Assembly: GCF_001632745.1 (NCBI RefSeq) | Contig: NZ_LQRT01000013.1 | Span: 310,001 to 374,000, forward strand | DNA length: 64,000 nt | Direction: 5' to 3' | From: Aquimarina aggregata | GTDB lineage: Bacteria > Bacteroidota > Bacteroidia > Flavobacteriales > Flavobacteriaceae | Shown here: positions 56,101-63,943 of the stretch, piece by piece | Layout of the letters: every line of letters begins with the position of its first letter | Numbering within the stretch: position 1 is the stretch's first letter | Program-made: the position numbers and the translations under genes | Notes under the pieces: model-generated | Databases searched by the model: none | What the model saw: only the letters and a program-made list of their open reading frames with translations | Told to the model about the DNA's origin: nothing

Positions 56101-57264
56101 ACCTGGTCATATAATGCCACCAATGGAATAGTAAGTTTTGTCCCTTTATCTGGTTTTACAGCTAACCCTACTGATATTACATATTCACTTACAGAGATAG
56201 CTAATAGCCTATCAGATGAGGCTACTATTAATTTTGAATATATTCAACCACCAGCAATAAATAATGACTCAAGTACCGATAATAATCCTGGTGTAGTTTC
56301 TATTTCTATATTAAATAATGATACCACCAGTAATGGCACAACACTAAATCCATCTGGAGTTACTGTAGATCTAGACCCTAGTACAACAACTGTCGAAAAC
56401 ACGTTAAGTGCTGGTGTGTTAGGAGATTGGGCATACAACGAATCTTCAGGAGTCTTAACTTTTACACCGAATACTCAATTTTCTGCAAATCCTCCAGCTA
56501 TTACATATCAAGTTACAGAAACTGCAACCTCATTAAGTGGCACAGGGACTGTTACTATTACATATCGAGAATTTACTTTAGCTGAATTTACAGTAAAAAG
56601 CATTGGAGAAACTTGTGCTTCTGAAAATAATGGGATTATTGAAATTTCTGCACTAGCAAATGGTGCCTATTCTTATCAAATAAACAGTGCTGCTAGTATA
56701 AACTTTACTAAGGATATAAGTATTGAAAATTTAGATGCTGGTACTTACAATCTAGTTATTACAGATACTAATTCTCAAGATACTTTTAATTTTGAAATTG
56801 TTATTTCTGAACCTGAAAACCTTAAAGCAAGTACTAGAGTTTTTCAAACTGCTAAACAAGTAATTTTAGATCTGTCTGGAAGTAATGAATTTAAAATTAA
56901 TCTTAATGGTAATGAATTTACCACTACAGAAAACAGTTTGACTTTGTCCCTTAAAGATGGAGTAAACAATTTACAAGTTCAAGGTGAAAAAGAGTGTCAA
57001 GGTAAATTCGATCAAAAAATAATAATTGGAGATTCGATTATTGCCTATCCCAATCCTGTAGTAGATAATCTTACTATTGAAACAAATACTTCGGGAACCA
57101 CGAATATTGAAATATTTGATATTGCTGGAAAATTAGTGATCTCAAAATCTTCAACTTCAACAAATGGAATATCTCAAGTTAACTTGCAAGATTTGACATC
57201 TGGTATGTATTTCGTCATTGTGAATACTTCAAATTCATCAACAACACTTAAAATTACAAAATAA
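53140..57264 (+). CDS. Multidomain GH86 agarase/porphyranase with TSP3-like, CBM6-like, tandem CshA-like and T9SS domains
   Basis: This 1374-residue protein has a signal peptide (to about 22) and a GH86 catalytic region (about 25-490). The acid/base is Glu153 in PFNEPF and the nucleophile is Glu282 in ITEFGV. Then come beta domains (to about 640), a calcium-binding-like DEDGDGLGD loop near 650, a CBM6-like domain (about 692-815) and a beta domain (817-925). Two repeats of about 105 residues (928-1035 and 1036-1145) resemble CshA fibril repeats. A SprB-like segment and a type A T9SS sorting domain (about 1300-1374, YPNPVVD) end the protein. It differs greatly from the GH86 at 16756, so a different galactan such as porphyran is possible. 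Confidence 0.85.
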   Translation: MNNLYPKLLLLTFLLVSYSIFAQTVNVSIDLEKQRFLGEESNLDRSKYFNLHNASEEPAFPTFLKDNNFGFGRRFFDPHSDRSFVNPIGNYPTTPATSDGIVRPVRRFIATSNPASSWTADSDPTTGAISAARYFVDVVDTNNRPEYWEPFNEPFIKANNFINAAAPTGQDVVRKMSEWFRDMARGIHNTPELAKMKVIGFSSAFPSYARRDFSETWQNHMKLFIDVAGADIDALSVHPYDGVNQIGQSNGRSGSNSEAILDLLEAYTDEVLGEPKKLAITEFGVIERDFPLGPAPGFYNESAAAITINGLNSMLFNFFERQDNIEICIPFITGRADFFYNDFNADGGDGTPQPYVPAYLRPTEVLSVRDPNTGLFRNDEFVLTFKENFFKFWKDVKGDRARITSDNLDVQVQAFVDGNTAYVALNNLDSADKAVNLNFLNTTGTVTNVSTSFLVINGQNTPIYEPGTDSNTLPSSVTLKVGETRMLKITYDTAIQFTSSIIRKKYYGTSTQASVDKAPTVIITANDPKTFTIDGVVKGTSGDATLRLGVGIPITTGVGSTTPTNLDRLPSEVTFNGTTLTIPSNWKGNDQTGRADFFGVLELDVPHNIISDGNNTVTVRYTQAGGRIASVVLSLETEEGPCTETTLYADEDGDGLGDPNVTIQSCGPVNGFVDNSDDRCLNDIENVCLAIDIPGIVQAEEFVVNNGTNVNGTIIDSVNNGDSSTYDVDVSVPGSFDVTVRASTPAGGGGTVKIFSGTNELTTITITDTGGVTTFQDFTGTITLDKRGLSKLRFEYSGAAGELFNIDSFEFTSNEAFVVLTNPESDEIALIITNTQTSFSIDVEYATLKSSQTVDFNLRAGTTGVTGGFASIRPGAPTTAAGTFNITLSGPLPVGDYEVPIFINSPGDDPQFIGGPDPTLKLRVIEPNIDAVDDTSENNPRGTTISLNILTNDKKEDGSTPIASEVTVDLDTTTTGQQTELIVANEGTWSYNATNGIVSFVPLSGFTANPTDITYSLTEIANSLSDEATINFEYIQPPAINNDSSTDNNPGVVSISILNNDTTSNGTTLNPSGVTVDLDPSTTTVENTLSAGVLGDWAYNESSGVLTFTPNTQFSANPPAITYQVTETATSLSGTGTVTITYREFTLAEFTVKSIGETCASENNGIIEISALANGAYSYQINSAASINFTKDISIENLDAGTYNLVITDTNSQDTFNFEIVISEPENLKASTRVFQTAKQVILDLSGSNEFKINLNGNEFTTTENSLTLSLKDGVNNLQVQGEKECQGKFDQKIIIGDSIIAYPNPVVDNLTIETNTSGTTNIEIFDIAGKLVISKSSTSTNGISQVNLQDLTSGMYFVIVNTSNSSTTLKITK

Positions 57265-57998
57265 TGAAAAAGATATTTTTATATATAGCATCCTGTTTAG
57301 TAATAGCTGCATGTAGTTCTGATAGTGATAGCCCTGCTCCTGATCCACCTGTCACGCCGCCCACAGCAGCTAGTTTAGTATTTCCTGAAAATAATTCTTT
57401 ATGCACAGAAGCTAAAGACTTAACTGGTAATCCTGGAGACACAAACAGAACATATACCATTACTTTTCGTTGGACAGGTGTCGTTGATAACATGTACGAA
57501 GTTTCTCTAAAAAACGAAGTTGATGGTACAACTCGAAATGAAAGTATTACTGCTACCACCACTGATATCGTTTTGGATATTGATAACATAATTCCTGGAG
57601 CCAATTATAGCTGGGTTGTAGTTGCTTCAAAAAACGGAACAACAGAAACCGCTGAATCTAGTGAGCAAACATTTACTGCAGCCGGAATTGCAGAAATATC
57701 TTTTGTACCGTATGCTGCAACTCCAAATAACCCAGGACTAAATGCTTCTTTAGCACCAACTACCTTGGTGACTTTAGATTGGACAGGAAAAGATGATGAT
57801 AATGACATCAAAGAATATGATATTTATTTTGGAGAAGACAATCCCCCTGCAACCAAAATAGAAACGACAGTAGACAATACTATAACAACCAAAGATGTTG
57901 TGGTAGAGTCAAACAAACTATATTTTTGGCAAATTGTAACTAGAGATGAAGTTGGAAACGAATCTAACTCTGCAGTCTTCAAGTTTGCAGTTCAATAA
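57264..57998 (+). CDS. Lipoprotein with two fibronectin-III-like domains
   Basis: This 244-residue lipoprotein has its lipobox Cys at 17 (IAAC), then Ser-Ser-Asp-Ser-Asp and a Pro-rich linker. Two fibronectin III-like domains follow (about 40-140 and 150-244). Its ATG overlaps the stop of the large GH86 gene (TAATG), so translation is coupled. It may hold the enzyme at the cell surface or bind the polysaccharide. No catalytic motif is seen. The role is inferred only from the coupling. Confidence 0.72.
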   Translation: MKKIFLYIASCLVIAACSSDSDSPAPDPPVTPPTAASLVFPENNSLCTEAKDLTGNPGDTNRTYTITFRWTGVVDNMYEVSLKNEVDGTTRNESITATTTDIVLDIDNIIPGANYSWVVVASKNGTTETAESSEQTFTAAGIAEISFVPYAATPNNPGLNASLAPTTLVTLDWTGKDDDNDIKEYDIYFGEDNPPATKIETTVDNTITTKDVVVESNKLYFWQIVTRDEVGNESNSAVFKFAVQ

Positions 57999-57999
57999 G

Positions 58000-58459
58000 A
58001 TCTACTATTTTTTTTCAAAAGGCTACTTTTTTAGAGTAGCCTTTTTCTTTTTCACCTACTTTCATATTATTAAATTTATCGATATAGTTAGCCCATACCT
58101 CCTCTACTTTCTGTTATAAGAAAACTATATTCTTCATCAAATTTCATGCTCACTTCTATAGATATATCGCCATTTAAACCTGTTAAACAACAGGTTACGC
58201 TTTTTAAAACACATAATCTTAAAAATGTAGGAAAAGGATGTCGATGTTAAAATAATCTTAAAAATATTTTTTTTAGAACAAAATTATAATGTACCTTTAA
58301 CGTCAATAACGTATTACATAAGAGGAAAAACCCTCTATTTCGTCAAAAACTGAATTCTAGAATATAGCTATCTATGAATTCTATAGCGTTTTCACACTTC
58401 GTTTCTTAAATGCAAAATAGTTTAGACGTTTTTTTAATCCATAAAAAGTTAATTGTAAT
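58000..58459. other. Region between the lipoprotein and GH71/99-like genes
   Basis: This 460-bp gap begins with a clear terminator (58017-58047). The remainder is AT-rich with no gene or promoter that I can support. Confidence 0.45.
58017..58047 (+). terminator. Terminator after the FN3 lipoprotein gene
   Basis: A 10-bp stem (58017-58026 with 58036-58045) has a 9-nt loop, then a T-rich tail. It lies 19 bp after the stop codon. Confidence 0.88.
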
Positions 58460-59839
58460 ATGTTAAGACCATCCAATTCGATTATTGTTTGTATTATTTT
58501 TTTGATCATCCTTTCCTATTCTTGTGAAAAAGAAGATGATTATATGTATTCAAAAGAACAACAAATAGAAGATGAATCTATTAAGGAGGTTGTTCAAGAC
58601 TCTACATTTACTGATGCCCAACTATTAAAAGTTCTGGAAGAAGAACTTGAATTTATAGCTTTAGAGAAACAAGGAGCTATTGTAGATATTTCTGGTATGG
58701 ATATCGTAAAAGAAAACCCTAAAAAGGTATATGTACATTATATGCCATGGTTTCAAAGTAAAGATTTTGACGGGTATTGGGGACAACATTGGACAATGAC
58801 TAATCAAAATCCTGAAATCAAAGATGAAAACGGTAATTTGCAAATTGCATCATATTACTACCCTCTTATTGGTCCTTATTCTTCCTCTGATCCTGATTTA
58901 CAAGAATATCACTTTTTAATGATGAAACTTTCAGGTGTTGATGGTGTTATTTTCGATTGGTATGGTAGCAGAGATCTTCACGATTATGGACTGATCAAAA
59001 AATCCACAGAGACTTTTATAGATACTCTTGAAGATTTAGGAATGAACTTTTCCATTATGTATGAAGATAGAGCAGCGGCACTAGCAGCACAAGCCTCTTT
59101 ATCAAATGATATTGTCGAAGCTGTTAAAGAAGATTTTTCTTATATCAACAAAGAATACTTTTCAAGCCCTAACTACATGAAGCATAATGATAAAAACCTG
59201 CTATTTATATTTGGACCTAATTACTTAACGACTGAGAACGAATGGAATCAAGTATTTAACATTTTACCAGAAGACAATCGCCCTGATTTCTTAACACTCT
59301 GGGCTTCAAAGGGCAATGTTGGTTCTAATGCAACTGGAGAATTTTTATGGGTAGATAAAGACCACTTACTTGCACATGATTATTATTACAACACCTATGA
59401 AGCAACAAATAAGATCACTGTAGGTTCATCTTATCCTGGGTTTAAAAGTTTTTATACCGCAGGTGGATGGATTGATGGCATAAATGATTGGAGTATTGAC
59501 ACCAAACAAGGATATACTTTTGTAGAAACGCTTAACTACACTCATCATGAACGTTCTGATTTTATTCAAATTATTACTTGGAATGACTTTGGTGAAGGTA
59601 CTATGATAGAGCCAACCCAAGAGTTTGGCTTTACATATCTACAAGTTCTACAAGAATACACAGGAGTTTCATTTACTCCAGAAGATTTACAAATTGCGCT
59701 TGATTTATATGAAACTCGAAAAGAATATAAAGACAACCCTAAAATACAACAGTATCTAAATAGAACATATAAATATATTAAAACATTAGAACTAGGAAGA
59801 GCCGAGAAGATCTTAATGGCTATTCATCGATTTTACTAA
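58460..59839 (+). CDS. GH71/GH99-like lipoprotein, probable glycoside hydrolase
   Basis: This 459-residue lipoprotein has Cys22 (SYSC) followed by Glu-Lys-Glu-Asp-Asp, a good surface-export signal. A helical stretch (about 30-75) precedes a GH71/99-like barrel. VYVHYMPWFQSKDFDGYWGQHW lies around 92-113, GVDGVIFDWYGS near 156, and the acidic late motif IITWNDFGEGTMIEPT near 373 fits the active-site region. GH99 enzymes act on mannans, but GH71/99-like proteins of marine Bacteroidetes also occur in red-algal loci. It follows the second GH86 and its lipoprotein and is likely to share a substrate context. Activity is unproven. Confidence 0.7.
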   Translation: MLRPSNSIIVCIIFLIILSYSCEKEDDYMYSKEQQIEDESIKEVVQDSTFTDAQLLKVLEEELEFIALEKQGAIVDISGMDIVKENPKKVYVHYMPWFQSKDFDGYWGQHWTMTNQNPEIKDENGNLQIASYYYPLIGPYSSSDPDLQEYHFLMMKLSGVDGVIFDWYGSRDLHDYGLIKKSTETFIDTLEDLGMNFSIMYEDRAAALAAQASLSNDIVEAVKEDFSYINKEYFSSPNYMKHNDKNLLFIFGPNYLTTENEWNQVFNILPEDNRPDFLTLWASKGNVGSNATGEFLWVDKDHLLAHDYYYNTYEATNKITVGSSYPGFKSFYTAGGWIDGINDWSIDTKQGYTFVETLNYTHHERSDFIQIITWNDFGEGTMIEPTQEFGFTYLQVLQEYTGVSFTPEDLQIALDLYETRKEYKDNPKIQQYLNRTYKYIKTLELGRAEKILMAIHRFY

Positions 59840-59893
59840 ACTTACAAAAAATAAGCTTATGCATACATAATTACTTGTATTACTATATATAAA

Positions 59894-59918
59894 AAGCCCA
59901 TCAAATTTTGATGGGCTT
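59894..59918. terminator. Bidirectional terminator between GH71/99-like and cold-shock genes
   Basis: A 12-bp stem (59894-59905 with 59907-59918) forms AAGCCCATCAAA and its complement with a minimal loop. It lies between convergent genes, flanked by A/T tracts. Confidence 0.85.
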
Positions 59919-59947
59919 GTACTTTAAAAAAAATTAATTTGTATCTA

Positions 59948-60139
59948 TTAAATCACTTTAACATTTACTGCGTTTAATCCTTTTTTACCTTCTTTAAGGT
60001 CAAACTCAACTTCATCTCCTTCACGAACTTCGTCGATTAAGCCTGAGATGTGTACAAAGTGATCTTTGTTTGATCCTTCTTCTGTAATGAATCCAAATCC
60101 TTTGGAATCATTGAAAAATTTTACTGTTCCTTTATTCAT
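59948..60139 (-). CDS. Cold-shock domain protein (CspA family)
   Basis: This 63-residue protein is one cold-shock domain. RNP1 is KGFGFI (residues 13-18) and RNP2 is HFVHI (27-31). It binds single-stranded RNA or DNA and acts as an RNA chaperone. It is a single-gene unit, with a TACATTTG box on the minus strand upstream. Confidence 0.95.
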   Translation of the reverse strand: MNKGTVKFFNDSKGFGFITEEGSNKDHFVHISGLIDEVREGDEVEFDLKEGKKGLNAVNVKVI

Positions 60140-60156
60140 TATAAATTATTAAAAGG

Positions 60157-60164
60157 CAAATGTA
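60157..60164 (-). promoter_or_regulatory. Predicted -7 box of the cold-shock gene
   Basis: The minus strand reads TACATTTG, matching TAnnTTTG, 18 bp upstream of the start codon. That leaves a very short 5' leader. No -33 element is obvious. Confidence 0.5.
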
Positions 60165-60285
60165 CTATTAATTGTTTAGGAATCCCTATTTATTTCAAAA
60201 TAAAGTTTTTAGTAACTTTTACTTAATATTACAAAAACACTTTAATAATAAGAATAACGATTACTTTCAGTAAATCAATAATTTA

Positions 60286-61332
60286 CTACTCTAATAATTG
60301 ATTTTTGGCATAATTTCTCCACCGTTCTATACATTGTGTCATATCATCTGGGATGGGGGTATCAAAATACATTTCTTTTCCTGTTACTGGGTGCACAAAA
60401 CCAAGTGTTTTTGCATGCAAAGCTTGTCTTGGTAGAATTTTAAAACAATTTTCTACAAACTGCTTATATTTCGTAAATGTAGTTCCTTTTAGAATTTTTT
60501 CGCCTCCATAACGCTCATCATTAAATAGTGTATGTCCTATATACTTCATGTGTACACGAATCTGATGCGTTCTTCCTGTTTCTAATTTACAGGATACTAA
60601 TGTTACATATCCTAGCCTTTCTAAAACATTAAAATGAGTAACGGCGACTTTTCCTTTATGCTCATCTTCTCCTTCAAAAACAGTGTTTTGCAACCTGTTT
60701 TTTGGATGACGACCAATATTTCCTTCAATAGTCCCTTCTTCTTCATCGATGTTACCCCAAACAATCGCCACATATTCGCGTTTACTGGTCTTATCAAAAA
60801 ACTGTTTTGCCAAATGGGTCATTGCCTCTTCAGTTTTTGCAATTACTAATAAACCACTAGTATCTTTATCTATACGATGCACTAAACCTGGTCTGTCACT
60901 ACTATTATTAGGCAGATTATCAAAATGATAAATTAATGCATTAATTAAAGTTCCCGAATAATTACCATGACCAGGATGTACTACCATTCCTGCTGGTTTA
61001 TTTACCACAAGCAACGCATCATCCTCATAAACAATATCTAACGGAATATTTTCGGGAGTCAAAAGATTCTCATATGGCGGATGAGAAAACAGAACTCTAA
61101 CCACATCATTGGGTTTTACTTTGTAATTAGATTTTACTGCAATATCATTTACAAATACGCTACCATCTTTTGCCGCCTGTTGTATTTTGTTTCGTGTTGC
61201 ATTTTCTACAAAATTCATCAAAAACTTATCTACTCGCAAAGGCACTTGTCCTGCTCCGGCAACAAATCTATGATGTTCATAGAGATCATCTTCATTAGGG
61301 TCAAAACCAGCTGCATCCATATTCTCTTCCAA
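60286..61332 (-). CDS. rluD: Ribosomal large-subunit pseudouridine synthase (RluA/RluD family)
   Basis: This 348-residue protein has an S4 RNA-binding domain near the N-terminus (about 33-95, starting LRVDKFLMNF). An RluA-type catalytic domain follows with catalytic Asp155 in HRIDKDTSG. LETGRTHQIRVHM near 255 and the RQALHAKTLGF motif near 300 are typical. It modifies uridines in 23S rRNA (the RluD target is likely, but RluC cannot be excluded). It follows the PASTA gene by 14 nt and is probably co-transcribed. Confidence 0.9.
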   Translation of the reverse strand: MEENMDAAGFDPNEDDLYEHHRFVAGAGQVPLRVDKFLMNFVENATRNKIQQAAKDGSVFVNDIAVKSNYKVKPNDVVRVLFSHPPYENLLTPENIPLDIVYEDDALLVVNKPAGMVVHPGHGNYSGTLINALIYHFDNLPNNSSDRPGLVHRIDKDTSGLLVIAKTEEAMTHLAKQFFDKTSKREYVAIVWGNIDEEEGTIEGNIGRHPKNRLQNTVFEGEDEHKGKVAVTHFNVLERLGYVTLVSCKLETGRTHQIRVHMKYIGHTLFNDERYGGEKILKGTTFTKYKQFVENCFKILPRQALHAKTLGFVHPVTGKEMYFDTPIPDDMTQCIERWRNYAKNQLLE

Positions 61333-61346
61333 AATAGTGTATCTTA

Positions 61347-61940
61347 TTAGTTAGATAGATTCAGTTTCAACCCTTTACCATCTCCAACTACCAAGTCAAT
61401 AGTCGATGTCTTCATAAGCATTGTCCCTGCCTTTATTCTTTTTCCTTTATGTCTTAATTCTAGCACTTGATCAGACATATTAGGTTTGTATGTTATCGTA
61501 CCCACCTTAAAACCAAGGGCAATGAGTTTAGGTTCTGCTTGCCTTCTTGTTTGTAACACAACATTAGGCACCTCTATTTTACGATATCCTGAAGGATTAA
61601 TTGTGATATATATTTTACGTTTTTCTTTAACTTCACTTCCTGCAGCAGGGTTTTGCTCTACAACAGAATATCTAGGGTAATCTGGATTAAAAGTAGCAGA
61701 ATCTTGAACTTCATATCGCAAATCTTTCTCTTCGAGAATTTTTTCAACATCATCTAAATTCTTTTTACTTAAACTTGGTACAATAATACGTTGGTGATGA
61801 TTTGTAGTACTTTCTAACCATTCCAGAGCGACATACGAAAGAATCGCAAGCATTGTAACCGCTATAACCAGTTGTATTAAGAATATTTTACTATATACAA
61901 ACTTAAAAAGATCTCTAAAGAATTTTATAACTACATTCAT
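61347..61940 (-). CDS. Membrane-anchored PASTA-domain protein
   Basis: This 197-residue protein has one transmembrane segment (about 20-45) and two PASTA-type repeats (about 50-115 and 118-190). Each carries the VPxVVxxxxxxAxxxL-like pattern. There is no kinase domain. PASTA domains bind muropeptides or beta-lactams in other proteins. Its position between rluD and the divergent ddl gene fits a cell-wall function. It precedes rluD by 14 nt. Confidence 0.85.
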   Translation of the reverse strand: MNVVIKFFRDLFKFVYSKIFLIQLVIAVTMLAILSYVALEWLESTTNHHQRIIVPSLSKKNLDDVEKILEEKDLRYEVQDSATFNPDYPRYSVVEQNPAAGSEVKEKRKIYITINPSGYRKIEVPNVVLQTRRQAEPKLIALGFKVGTITYKPNMSDQVLELRHKGKRIKAGTMLMKTSTIDLVVGDGKGLKLNLSN

Positions 61941-61960
61941 AAAATGGTATATAATTTCGA

Positions 61961-61968
61961 CAAATATA
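61961..61968 (-). promoter_or_regulatory. Predicted -7 box for the PASTA-rluD unit
   Basis: The minus strand reads TATATTTG, matching TAnnTTTG, 21 bp upstream of the PASTA start codon. It lies opposite the ddl promoter in a short divergent gap. Confidence 0.5.
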
Positions 61969-62009
61969 TAAAAACGGAAAGTTTTAAGCTTTTCTTATAA
62001 GATAAATGA

Positions 62010-62017
62010 TATTTTTG
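62010..62017 (+). promoter_or_regulatory. Predicted -7 box of ddl
   Basis: TATTTTTG matches TAnnTTTG and lies 18 bp before the ATG at 62036. It also rules against the upstream in-frame start at 62006, which would fall before the box. Confidence 0.5.
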
Positions 62018-62035
62018 TTTTTAAAATATCATTTA

Positions 62036-63022
62036 ATGAAGAAAAACATTGCCATTGTAATGGGAGGATATTCTAGTGAATTTGATATATCTATCCAAAG
62101 CGGAAATGTCGTATACAAACACCTAGATAGAGAATTATACAATCCTTACCGTATACACATTACTAAAGAAAAATGGGCTTATGTAAGTGATGATAATCAA
62201 CAATACGATATTGATAAAAATGATTTTTCATTAACCATTAATAACGTTAAAACTCATTTTGACGCTGCATTTAATATTGTTCATGGTACTCCGGGTGAAG
62301 ACGGTCTACTACAGGCTTATTTCGAATTAATCGAAATCCCACAAACCGCTTGTGACTTTTACCAAGCTGCACTTACTTTTAATAAAAGAGATTGTATAAG
62401 TACCTTAAAACCATACGGAATCCCAACTGCAACTAATTATTTTTTAAATAAAGGGGATAGTATTAATACAGAAGAGATTATAAAAACTGTCGGATTACCC
62501 TGTTTTGTTAAAGCGAATAAAGCTGGTAGTAGTTATGGAGTTTCAAAAGTAAATACCGAAAACGATCTTATTCCAGCAATTGATGTAGCGTATAAAGAGG
62601 ATGATGAGATCATTATAGAATCTTTCTTAAGTGGAACAGAGGTATCAGTGGGTGTTATCACTTACAAAGGCAAAGATACTGTATTACCAATCACTGAAAT
62701 TGTTTCAGAAAATGAGTTTTTTGACTATGAGGCTAAATACCTAGGTAAGTCAGAAGAAATTACACCAGCAAGATTATCTGATTCTGACACTAAAAAAGTT
62801 AAGGATTTAGCACTAAAAGTATATCAAATTTTAAAGATGAAAGGATTTTCGCGTAGCGAATATATATTTCACAACGGAGAACCCTATTTTATTGAAATGA
62901 ATACTAATCCAGGATTTAGCGAAGCTAGTATTCTACCTCAACAAGCTCTAGCTGCTGGAATAAGTATTAAAGATCTTCTAACGAATACCATAGAAGAGGC
63001 TATAAATAATCAAAAAAAGTGA
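62036..63022 (+). CDS. ddl: D-alanine--D-alanine ligase
   Basis: From ATG 62036 the protein has 328 residues beginning KKNIAIVMGGYSSE, the standard Ddl N-terminus. The ATP-grasp core contains FNIVHGTPGEDG near 83, KANKAGSSYGVSK near 165 and the C-terminal EMNTNPGFSEAS near 285. It makes the D-Ala-D-Ala dipeptide for peptidoglycan. It is transcribed divergently from the PASTA gene and precedes coaD by 63 nt. Confidence 0.95.
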   Translation: MKKNIAIVMGGYSSEFDISIQSGNVVYKHLDRELYNPYRIHITKEKWAYVSDDNQQYDIDKNDFSLTINNVKTHFDAAFNIVHGTPGEDGLLQAYFELIEIPQTACDFYQAALTFNKRDCISTLKPYGIPTATNYFLNKGDSINTEEIIKTVGLPCFVKANKAGSSYGVSKVNTENDLIPAIDVAYKEDDEIIIESFLSGTEVSVGVITYKGKDTVLPITEIVSENEFFDYEAKYLGKSEEITPARLSDSDTKKVKDLALKVYQILKMKGFSRSEYIFHNGEPYFIEMNTNPGFSEASILPQQALAAGISIKDLLTNTIEEAINNQKK

Positions 63023-63051
63023 TCTCATAAAACAGAATTTATAATTTCATT

Positions 63052-63059
63052 TATCTTTG
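63052..63059 (+). promoter_or_regulatory. Predicted -7 box of coaD
   Basis: TATCTTTG matches TAnnTTTG, 26 bp before the coaD start codon. It suggests that coaD has its own promoter besides any read-through from ddl. Confidence 0.5.
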
Positions 63060-63085
63060 TGTACATATCTATTTAATAATCACTA

Positions 63086-63538
63086 ATGAGAAGAGCTGTT
63101 TTTCCTGGATCATTTGACCCCATCACGTTGGGACATTACGATATTATAGAAAGAGGTTTAACCCTATTTGATGAAGTCATACTAGCTATTGGTGTTAATG
63201 CTGATAAAAAGTATATGTTTTCTCTTGAAGAACGAAAACAATTTATACAAGAATCTTTTAAAAATGAACCCAAAATTAAAGTAATGACTTATAAAGGGTT
63301 AACAGTAGATTTTTGTAAAAAACAAAATGCTCAATTCATTTTAAGAGGATTACGCAATCCAGGGGATTTTGAATTCGAAAAAGCCATTGCACATACAAAT
63401 AGAAAAATGTCTGAAATTGAAACTGTTTTCTTGTTGACCTCATCTGGCAAAAGTTATATTTCTTCTTCTATAGTTCGCGATGTTATTCGTAATGGAGGTG
63501 ATGTTTCTGGATTAGTCCCAGATACAGTACGTTTCTAA
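63086..63538 (+). CDS. coaD: Phosphopantetheine adenylyltransferase
   Basis: This 150-residue nucleotidyltransferase starts RRAVFPGSFDPITLGHYDII, with the HxGH-type motif (TLGH). YISSSIVRD lies near 129 and the RGLRNPGDFE segment near 91. It adds AMP to 4'-phosphopantetheine in coenzyme A synthesis. A VOC gene follows after 9 nt. Confidence 0.96.
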   Translation: MRRAVFPGSFDPITLGHYDIIERGLTLFDEVILAIGVNADKKYMFSLEERKQFIQESFKNEPKIKVMTYKGLTVDFCKKQNAQFILRGLRNPGDFEFEKAIAHTNRKMSEIETVFLLTSSGKSYISSSIVRDVIRNGGDVSGLVPDTVRF

Positions 63539-63547
63539 ATCATACAT

Positions 63548-63943
63548 ATGCATCGTAAATTAGGTAGTGTTACATTAGTCGTCGAAAATTATGATGAAGC
63601 GATTCAATTTTATGTAGAAAAGTTAAATTTCAAATTAATTGAAGACACAAAACTTAGTGATTCAAAACGGTGGGTTCTTATCTCACCAACTGATACTAAT
63701 GAAACTACAATATTATTAGCCCAAGCAGCAACTCCAGAACAACAACAAGCAATTGGCAATCAAACTGGTGGAAGAGTTTTTATGTTTTTACACACAGATA
63801 ATTTTTGGGATGATTATACTATTATGAAATCAAAAGGCGTTTCATTTTTAGAAGAACCCAGAAATGAGATTTATGGTACCGTAGTCGTTTTTAAAGATCT
63901 TTATGGCAATACGTGGGATCTTATTGAGCAGAAAAAGCCATAA
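63548..63943 (+). CDS. VOC (glyoxalase-like) family protein
   Basis: This 131-residue protein has two beta-alpha-beta units of the vicinal oxygen chelate fold. It starts LGSVTLVVENYDEAIQFYVEKL and ends VVFKDLYGNTWDLIEQ. Metal-ligand positions are partly visible (His near 81, Glu near 127). It begins 9 nt after coaD and may be co-transcribed, but no functional link is known. The specific substrate cannot be read from the sequence. Confidence 0.85.
   Translation: MHRKLGSVTLVVENYDEAIQFYVEKLNFKLIEDTKLSDSKRWVLISPTDTNETTILLAQAATPEQQQAIGNQTGGRVFMFLHTDNFWDDYTIMKSKGVSFLEEPRNEIYGTVVVFKDLYGNTWDLIEQKKP

Noticed and set aside
53140..57264. Second GH86 as a pure adhesin with a decayed catalytic domain
   Set aside because: Both catalytic Glu motifs (NEPF and TEFG) are intact and the length of the catalytic region is normal, so an active enzyme is more likely.
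62006..62035. N-terminal extension of D-Ala-D-Ala ligase
   Set aside because: The upstream ATG precedes the predicted -7 box, and the residues do not match Ddl; ATG 62036 gives the standard N-terminus.
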